DNA from: Cyanobacteriota bacterium | Lineage (GTDB): Bacteria > Cyanobacteriota > Cyanobacteriia > SKYG9 | Length of the DNA: 11,097 nt | NCBI GenBank assembly: GCA_025054735.1 | Contig: JANWZG010000088.1 | Coordinates: 1 to 11,097, forward strand | Direction: 5' to 3' | Notes under the pieces: model-generated | Database searches by the model: none | What the model was told of the DNA's origin: nothing | What the model saw: the letters and a program-made list of their open reading frames with translations, nothing else | Shown here: positions 6,755-11,097 of the stretch, piece by piece | Layout: every line of letters starts with the position of its first letter | Numbering within the stretch: position 1 is the stretch's first letter | Position numbers and translations under genes: made by a program

Positions 6755-8134
6755 ATGAAACTCACTCAAGGCAAAATCAACGAACTCCTGAGCGAGTCAG
6801 CTTGCGAACACAACCACAAGAAAGACGGTAAAGGTAAAAACAAGTCCTGTACTCAAGTTGCCCAACCAGGGGCTGCTCAGGGGGGCTGTGCCTTTGATGG
6901 AGCCATGATTGCCCTTGTGCCCATTACTGATGCGGCTCACCTAGTGCATGGGCCGATCGCCTGTGCAGGCAACTCTTGGGGTAGTCGCGGCAGCCTCTCC
7001 TCTGGCCCTACCCTCTATAAAATGGGGTTCACAACTGACCTGACTGAAAATGACATCATCTTTGGTGGCGAAAAACGACTCTACAAGTCCATCCTAGAGG
7101 TTAACGATCGCTACAACCCCGCAGCTATCTTCGTATATTCCACCTGTGTCACTGCCCTAATTGGTGATGACTTAGAAGCGGTCTGTCAAAAAGCAGCAGA
7201 AAAGATAGGCGTACCCGTTGTTCCCGTTAACTCTCCTGGTGTTATCGGCAGCAAAAACCTGGGCAACCGCGTCGGTGGAGAAAGCCTGCTAGAGTATGTA
7301 GTCGGCACCCGTGAGCCAGACTACACCACCCCCTACGACATCAACCTGATCGGAGAATACAACATTGCCGGAGAACTGTGGGGCGTGCTGCCCCTATTCA
7401 AGAAACTGGGAATTCGCGTCCTTGCTCAAATTACGGGTGATGGCCGTTATCACGATATTGCCTGCTCTCACCGCGCCAAACTCAACGTCATGATTTGCTC
7501 CAAGGCACTCATTAACATGGCTCGCAAAATGGAGGAACGCTATGGCATCCCCTATATTGAGGAATCCTTCTATGGCGTAGCAGATATGAATCACTGTTTA
7601 CGGAACATTGCCGCCAAGCTAGGAGATACCAGTTTGCAACAGCGAGTAGAGCACCTTATTGCTGAGGAGACTGCCAAGCTAGATGTAGCCCTAGCTCCCT
7701 ACCGTGCCAGGCTGCGGGGTAAGCGAGTCGTGCTCTACACTGGTGGCGTGAAAAGCTGGTCAATTATCTCGGCTGCGAAGGATCTGGGCATGGAGGTGTG
7801 CGCCACTAGCACCAAGAAAAGCACTGAAGAAGATAAGGCTCGCATTAGGGAGCTATTGGGTCAAGACGGCATCATGCTGGAAAAGGGGAACGCCCAAGAA
7901 CTGCTGCAAGTCATTGCTAAAACCAAGGCCGATATGTTGATTGCAGGTGGACGCAATCAATACACTGCCTTGAAGGCAAAAATCCCCTTCCTAGATATTA
8001 ACCAAGAGCGTCATCATCCCTACGCTGGATATGTAGGGCTATTGGAAATGGCTCGTGAACTAGATGAGGCTCTGTATAGCCCGGTATGGGCACAAGTGCG
8101 GAAACCAGCCCCTTGGGATATGGAGGTGATCTAA
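6755..8134 (+). CDS. nifE: NifE FeMo-cofactor scaffold, alpha-like subunit
   Basis: With NifN it forms the NifEN scaffold that receives the NifB-made Fe-S core and matures it to FeMo-cofactor before transfer to NifDK. It is 459 residues and homologous to NifD. P-cluster-type ligands are Cys45 (GGCAFDGA), Cys70 (GPIACAGNSW) and Cys131 (YSTCVTALIGDD). Cys248 (NVMICSKALIN) aligns with the NifD cofactor-binding Cys285. The N-terminal stretch ACEHNHKKDGKGKNKSC (16-32) is the Cys/His/Lys-rich lead-in typical of NifE. The ATG at 6755 has AAAGGA 13 bases upstream and a closer but weaker GGA at 6746-6748. The stop codon overlaps the nifN start. Confidence 0.98.
   Translation: MKLTQGKINELLSESACEHNHKKDGKGKNKSCTQVAQPGAAQGGCAFDGAMIALVPITDAAHLVHGPIACAGNSWGSRGSLSSGPTLYKMGFTTDLTENDIIFGGEKRLYKSILEVNDRYNPAAIFVYSTCVTALIGDDLEAVCQKAAEKIGVPVVPVNSPGVIGSKNLGNRVGGESLLEYVVGTREPDYTTPYDINLIGEYNIAGELWGVLPLFKKLGIRVLAQITGDGRYHDIACSHRAKLNVMICSKALINMARKMEERYGIPYIEESFYGVADMNHCLRNIAAKLGDTSLQQRVEHLIAEETAKLDVALAPYRARLRGKRVVLYTGGVKSWSIISAAKDLGMEVCATSTKKSTEEDKARIRELLGQDGIMLEKGNAQELLQVIAKTKADMLIAGGRNQYTALKAKIPFLDINQERHHPYAGYVGLLEMARELDEALYSPVWAQVRKPAPWDMEVI
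8122..8130 (+). promoter_or_regulatory. Ribosome binding site that sets the nifN start
   Basis: GGAGGTGAT, an almost perfect anti-Shine-Dalgarno match, lies inside the last codons of nifE; its GGAGG core (8122-8126) ends 7 bases before the ATG at 8134. This makes the in-frame ATG at 8086, inside nifE, an unlikely start. Confidence 0.85.
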
Positions 8135-9438
8135 TGGCAACGGTTTCAATACCCAGAAAATCTGTGGCGGTGAACCCCCTGAAGCAAAGTCAACCCCTGG
8201 GAGCAGCGCTAGCCTTTCTGGGTTTAAAGGGCATTATGCCATTGTTCCATGGGTCTCAGGGATGTACAGCCTTTGCCAAAGTGATGCTAGTGCGCCACTT
8301 TCGGGAGGCAATTCCTCTGTCTACAACGGCAATGACGGAGGTGAGTACAATCTTGGGTGGAGAAGAGAATGTGGAACAGGCCATTCTCACCCTAGTAGAA
8401 AAGTCAAAACCGTCAATCATCGGCTTGTGCACTACGGGACTGACAGAAACCCGTGGTGACGATATGGATGGCATTTTGAAGTCTATCCGCAAGCGCCATC
8501 CTGAACTCCATGATTTGCCGATCGTCTTTGTGTCTACCCCCGATTTCAAAGGTGCCTTGCAGGATGGTTTTGCCGCCGCGGTTACCAGCATGGTTAGGAC
8601 ATTGCCCCAGCCCGGGGAAACTCGCCTAAACCAAATCACCGTGCTCATTAGCTCAGCCTATGCGCCAGGAGATGTGCAAGAAATCAAAGAGATGGTAGCG
8701 GCTTTTGACTTGCAGGCGATCGTCGTGCCAGATTTATCCCTATCTCTAGATGGGCATTTAGACGACTCTTACAACACCGTCACTAGCGATGGCACTACCC
8801 TGGCAGAACTACGAGAAATTGGTAGCTCTGTTTACACCGTGGCTCTAGGGGAAAGTATGCGCGAAGCAGCAGAATCCCTCCACACACAGTTTGGCATTCC
8901 CTATGAAGTGTTCCCTAGCTTAAGTAACTTGGACGCGATCGACAGCTTCTTGGAAGGGTTAGCAGACTTGAGTGGGTTGCCCGTGCCAGAGAAATATCGT
9001 CGTCAGCGTGCCCAACTACAGGATGCCATGCTAGATACCCACTTCTTCTTTGGGCGCAAACAGGTATCCCTAGCTATGGAACCAGACTTGTTGTGGTCAA
9101 CAGTTCACTTTTTGCAGAGTATGGGTGCAGAGGTTCAAGCCGCTGTAACCACTACCAAATCTCCACTGCTCGAACAATTGCCTATCAATACGGTGACCAT
9201 TGGTGACCTAGAGGACTTTGCTCAACTGGCCGTGGGGTCAGACTTGTTGATTGGCAACTCCAACGTTGCTACCGTCGCCCGCCGCCACCATATCCCCCTC
9301 TATCGATTGGGCTTCCCCATCTTCGATCGCCTCGGTAACGGACAACGCTGTACTGTGGGCTATCGCGGCATGATGCAACTGTTGTTCGACATTGGCAACC
9401 TATTTTTGGAGCAGGAGGAAAGCCACACAGCAACCTAG
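8134..9438 (+). CDS. nifN: NifN FeMo-cofactor scaffold, beta-like subunit
   Basis: Partner of NifE and homologue of NifK. From the ATG at 8134 it has 434 residues. An upstream in-frame ATG at 8086 would add 16 residues encoded within nifE; it is rejected because of the strong Shine-Dalgarno sequence and because MATVSIPRKSVAVNPLKQSQPLG matches the family start. Cys44 (HGSQGCTAF) corresponds to NifK Cys95. The residue aligned with NifK Cys70 is Ser19 (KQSQPLG), and the one aligned with NifK Cys153 is Gly102 (CTTGLTETRGDD), though Cys99 lies three residues earlier. This reduced ligand set is consistent with NifEN holding [4Fe-4S] clusters instead of P-clusters. The ATG overlaps the nifE TAA (TAATG), so the two are probably translationally coupled and made in equal amounts. 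Confidence 0.97.
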   Translation: MATVSIPRKSVAVNPLKQSQPLGAALAFLGLKGIMPLFHGSQGCTAFAKVMLVRHFREAIPLSTTAMTEVSTILGGEENVEQAILTLVEKSKPSIIGLCTTGLTETRGDDMDGILKSIRKRHPELHDLPIVFVSTPDFKGALQDGFAAAVTSMVRTLPQPGETRLNQITVLISSAYAPGDVQEIKEMVAAFDLQAIVVPDLSLSLDGHLDDSYNTVTSDGTTLAELREIGSSVYTVALGESMREAAESLHTQFGIPYEVFPSLSNLDAIDSFLEGLADLSGLPVPEKYRRQRAQLQDAMLDTHFFFGRKQVSLAMEPDLLWSTVHFLQSMGAEVQAAVTTTKSPLLEQLPINTVTIGDLEDFAQLAVGSDLLIGNSNVATVARRHHIPLYRLGFPIFDRLGNGQRCTVGYRGMMQLLFDIGNLFLEQEESHTAT

Positions 9439-9461
9439 AGAAACTCTACAATTCTCCTCAT

Positions 9462-9487
9462 CTTTTCCCAAGAGCTTTTCCCAAGAG
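9462..9487 (+). repeat. 13-base tandem duplication between nifN and nifX
   Basis: CTTTTCCCAAGAG occurs twice without a gap (9462-9474, 9475-9487). It is bracketed by ATTCTC (9451-9456) and GAGAAT (9491-9496), a 6-bp inverted repeat. A second small hairpin, TAGAG-AAA-CTCTA (9436-9448), includes the nifN stop codon. The 105-base spacer holds nothing else obvious before the nifX ribosome binding site. Confidence 0.65.
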
Positions 9488-9543
9488 ATTGAGAATCCAG
9501 TAGCCAGGAGTAATCCTTCCATAAACGTGACGAGGAACATCCT

Positions 9544-9972
9544 ATGAAAATTGCCTTCACCACCAGTGACAACATCCATATCGATGCCCATTTTGGCTCT
9601 GCCAGACAGATTGATGTGTATGACGTAGACCGAACGGGATACACCTTTGTTAACACCTTAAAATTTGATGGCAACCTCAACGAAGACGGCAATGAAGATA
9701 AGTTACTACCCAAAATTGCTGCCCTCCATGACTGTACAATCGTCTACGTCTCTGCTATTGGCGGCAGTGCTGCCTCACGCTTGATTAAGCATCGCATCAC
9801 CCCCATCAAAGCTCGATCGGAAGATCAAAGCATTACTGATGTGCTGACAGAATTGGTAAAAACCCTCAATGGAAGTCCTCCCCCTTGGCTGAGAAAGGCG
9901 CTCCAGCAGCGCAGTCCCGCTCTTGATGAACTTGAACACCTTGATGACGTAAAGGAAGAAGTAACCCTATGA
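9544..9972 (+). CDS. nifX: NifX FeMo-cofactor biosynthesis carrier protein
   Basis: Small protein of the dinitrogenase iron-molybdenum cofactor family; in other diazotrophs NifX binds the NifB cofactor or a later precursor and passes it to or from NifEN. It is 142 residues. The family core is seen in MKIAFTTSDN, DAHFGSARQIDVYDV (14-28), the segment around Cys64 (LHDCTIVYVSAIGG) and SAASRLIKHRITPIK (75-89). The C-terminal 30 residues are charged and probably outside the core fold. GAGGA at 9532-9536 lies 7 bases before the ATG. The stop codon overlaps the next start (ATGA), so expression with the DUF269 gene is probably coupled. Confidence 0.95.
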   Translation: MKIAFTTSDNIHIDAHFGSARQIDVYDVDRTGYTFVNTLKFDGNLNEDGNEDKLLPKIAALHDCTIVYVSAIGGSAASRLIKHRITPIKARSEDQSITDVLTELVKTLNGSPPPWLRKALQQRSPALDELEHLDDVKEEVTL

Positions 9973-10448
9973 CCACGATTGATTTACCTACAGCACCTGC
10001 CACCGGAGCAACCCCCGAAATCACTCCCTTTTTGAAGGCGATCGTGCAGCAAATTCGTGCCAATGACCCCTACGGCACCTACCGTAACTGGAGTGATGAA
10101 CTGCTGCTCAAACCCTTTGTTGTCAGCAAAGCCCAGAAACGAGAAATTTCCGTAGACGGTGAGGTAGACCCCATTACCAAAGGGCGCATCCTAGCGTTTT
10201 ATCGAGCGATCGCCCACCGCATTGAAGAAGAAACTGGACTTCTCTGCCAAGTGGTCATCGATCTCAGCCATGAAGGGTTCGGTTGGGCACTAGTCTTTTC
10301 TGGTCGCTTACTCGTTGTAGCCAAAACCCTCCGAGATGCTCAGCGCTTTGGCTTCGACTCCCTAGAGAAATTAGAAGCAGAGGGCGCAAAAATCATTGCA
10401 TCTGGGATCAACCTGGCAAACCGCTTCCCTGAAGTTGGCAGGCTTTAA
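9969..10448 (+). CDS. NifX-associated nitrogen fixation protein (DUF269)
   Basis: A 159-residue protein of the DUF269/NifX-associated family, found almost only in nif clusters directly after nifX. Recognisable parts are FLKAIVQQIRANDPYGTYRNW (21-41), KAQKREISVDGEVDPITKGR (54-73) and SHEGFGWALVFSGRLLVVAKTLRDAQRFGF (99-128). It has one Cys (Cys93 in GLLCQVV), no signal peptide and no obvious metal motif. It starts within the nifX stop codon (ATGA); AAGGA at 9952-9956 lies 12 bases upstream. The biochemical role is not established; an accessory function with NifX in cofactor trafficking is inferred from the constant neighbourhood. Confidence 0.92.
   Translation: MTTIDLPTAPATGATPEITPFLKAIVQQIRANDPYGTYRNWSDELLLKPFVVSKAQKREISVDGEVDPITKGRILAFYRAIAHRIEEETGLLCQVVIDLSHEGFGWALVFSGRLLVVAKTLRDAQRFGFDSLEKLEAEGAKIIASGINLANRFPEVGRL
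10206..10213. repeat. HIP1 octamer
   Basis: Exact GCGATCGC inside the DUF269 gene. Confidence 0.85.
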
Positions 10449-10500
10449 TAAACCCTGGAAGAGAGGCTATCTAGCCCAAAACTGCACATCTAGAATTCTC

Positions 10501-10506
10501 AGGAGG
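10501..10506 (+). promoter_or_regulatory. Strong but closely spaced ribosome binding site of the DUF683 gene
   Basis: AGGAGG is a full Shine-Dalgarno sequence, but only 4 bases separate it from the ATG at 10511, shorter than usual. No better in-frame start is available nearby. The 62-base spacer upstream also holds a weak GGCT/AGCC hairpin (10465-10476). Confidence 0.7.
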
Positions 10507-10510
10507 TGTC

Positions 10511-10729
10511 ATGGTACCTACAAGCACAACCCCTACTATTGATGACCTAAAAGCGCAAATCAAGCGTCTGACCAGCAAAGCTGGACAGATGAAGATGGAT
10601 TTGCATGACCTAGCAGAGGGTTTACCTACTGACTATGAACGCTTGATTGAGGCAGCCACTGAAACCTACGCCGTCTATCGGCAAATTGATGATCTCAAAC
10701 AACAACTCAAGCAATTGGAGGCGAACTAA
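10511..10729 (+). CDS. DUF683 (CCE_0567-like) small helical nitrogen fixation protein
   Basis: A 72-residue protein of the DUF683 family, whose Cyanothece member CCE_0567 was structurally characterised as a small two-helix metal-binding protein linked to nitrogen fixation. Two amphipathic helices are expected, about residues 8-30 (IDDLKAQIKRLTSKAGQMKM) and 41-70 (ending in IDDLKQQLKQLEAN), joined by the conserved LHDLAEGLP segment (31-39). His32, Asp33 and Glu36 are plausible metal ligands, which is inference. There is no Cys. The stop overlaps the nifW start (TAATG), and GGAGG for nifW lies in its last codons. Function is unknown beyond the nif association. Confidence 0.88.
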   Translation: MVPTSTTPTIDDLKAQIKRLTSKAGQMKMDLHDLAEGLPTDYERLIEAATETYAVYRQIDDLKQQLKQLEAN

Positions 10730-11040
10730 TGGTCAAAACCCTAGCGCAGTTCCAGCAACTAGTCAATGCAGAGGACTACCTCAACTTCTTTGAGCTTGCC
10801 TATGATCCGCAAGTAGTCAACGTTAACCGCCTGCACATTCTGCAAAAGTTTTCCACCCTCATTAAGGACATTGATGTTGCATCAGCGAGTGAGTCTGACG
10901 TGTTAGCCCAGTATAAGGCTGCCCTAGAGCAAGCCTATACCACCTTTACGATCGCCTCAGCTCAAGACGAAAAGCTCTTCAAAGTCTTTAAGGAGAAACC
11001 CGCTAACGTCGTAATGTTGTCTGAAATCGGCTCAGAATAA
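10729..11040 (+). CDS. nifW: NifW nitrogenase-stabilising/protective protein
   Basis: Small soluble protein reported to interact with the MoFe protein and help keep it active, possibly against oxygen damage. It is 103 residues, near the usual length. The family signature is clear in AEDYLNFFELAYDPQVVNVN (14-33), RLHILQKF and the C-terminal DEKLFKVFKEKP. It has no Cys and no membrane segment. Translation starts at the ATG overlapping the upstream TAA, with GGAGG at 10717-10721 spaced 7 bases away. It is the last complete gene in the window. Confidence 0.95.
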   Translation: MVKTLAQFQQLVNAEDYLNFFELAYDPQVVNVNRLHILQKFSTLIKDIDVASASESDVLAQYKAALEQAYTTFTIASAQDEKLFKVFKEKPANVVMLSEIGSE

Positions 11041-11097
11041 TTGCCTTTTCAGGAAAGCTTTGTACAACCTGCAACCTAGAGAGTGCCCGGAGAGACT
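11041..11097 (+). other. Start of the spacer downstream of nifW
   Basis: 57 bases with no gene and no clear terminator. CGGAGAG at 11089-11095, close to the window edge, could be a ribosome binding site for a following gene. In many cyanobacterial nif clusters nifW is followed by hesA, so that gene is the expected neighbour; it cannot be seen here. Confidence 0.35.

Noticed and set aside
8086..8133. Upstream in-frame ATG giving a 450-residue NifN
   Set aside because: It lies inside nifE, has no good Shine-Dalgarno sequence, and the added residues do not look like the NifN N-terminus; the ATG at 8134 has an excellent site.
8256..8648. 130-residue open frame on the minus strand
   Set aside because: It lies wholly inside nifN, has no recognisable domain and reads as a shadow of the coding strand.

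Overview
This window is a single-strand, head-to-tail block of molybdenum-nitrogenase genes, all on the + strand: nifS (5' end cut off by the window), nifU, nifH, nifD, nifK, a small Mo-nitrogenase C-terminal-family gene, nifE, nifN, nifX, a DUF269 (NifX-associated) gene, a DUF683 gene and nifW. Gene order, protein sequences and the presence of the cyanobacterial HIP1 octamer GCGATCGC (four exact copies, many one-base variants) indicate a diazotrophic cyanobacterium. The genus cannot be fixed from the sequence. nifH and nifD are uninterrupted, so no excision element of the kind known in some heterocyst formers lies in them.

Layout. Positions 1-1941 hold the Fe-S assembly pair: NifS (cysteine desulfurase) and the three-domain scaffold NifU. 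Positions 2065-6250 hold the structural genes for the Fe protein (NifH) and the MoFe protein (NifD, NifK); every cofactor ligand I could align is present. Positions 6251-6391 carry a strong GC-rich palindromic repeat. Positions 6392-6679 hold a small conserved protein of unknown role. Positions 6755-9438 hold nifE and nifN, the scaffold on which the FeMo-cofactor precursor matures, with overlapping stop and start codons. Positions 9544-11040 hold accessory genes: nifX and DUF269 (overlapping by ATGA), then DUF683 and nifW (overlapping by TAATG). The last 57 bases contain no gene; in related clusters hesA usually follows.

How the genes work together: NifS releases sulfur from cysteine and NifU builds Fe-S clusters for NifH and for cofactor synthesis. 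NifEN and NifX (probably with the DUF269 protein) carry and mature the cofactor, which is inserted into NifDK. NifH delivers electrons to NifDK, and NifW is thought to protect or stabilise NifDK.

I see no convincing internal promoter. The larger intergenic gaps (nifU-nifH, nifH-nifD, nifD-nifK, nifK-orf, orf-nifE, nifN-nifX) each contain inverted or tandem repeats. These are the least explained part of the window and may tune mRNA processing and stability along a long transcript. The coding content is a well-conserved, canonical nif cluster; I found no clearly new protein system.
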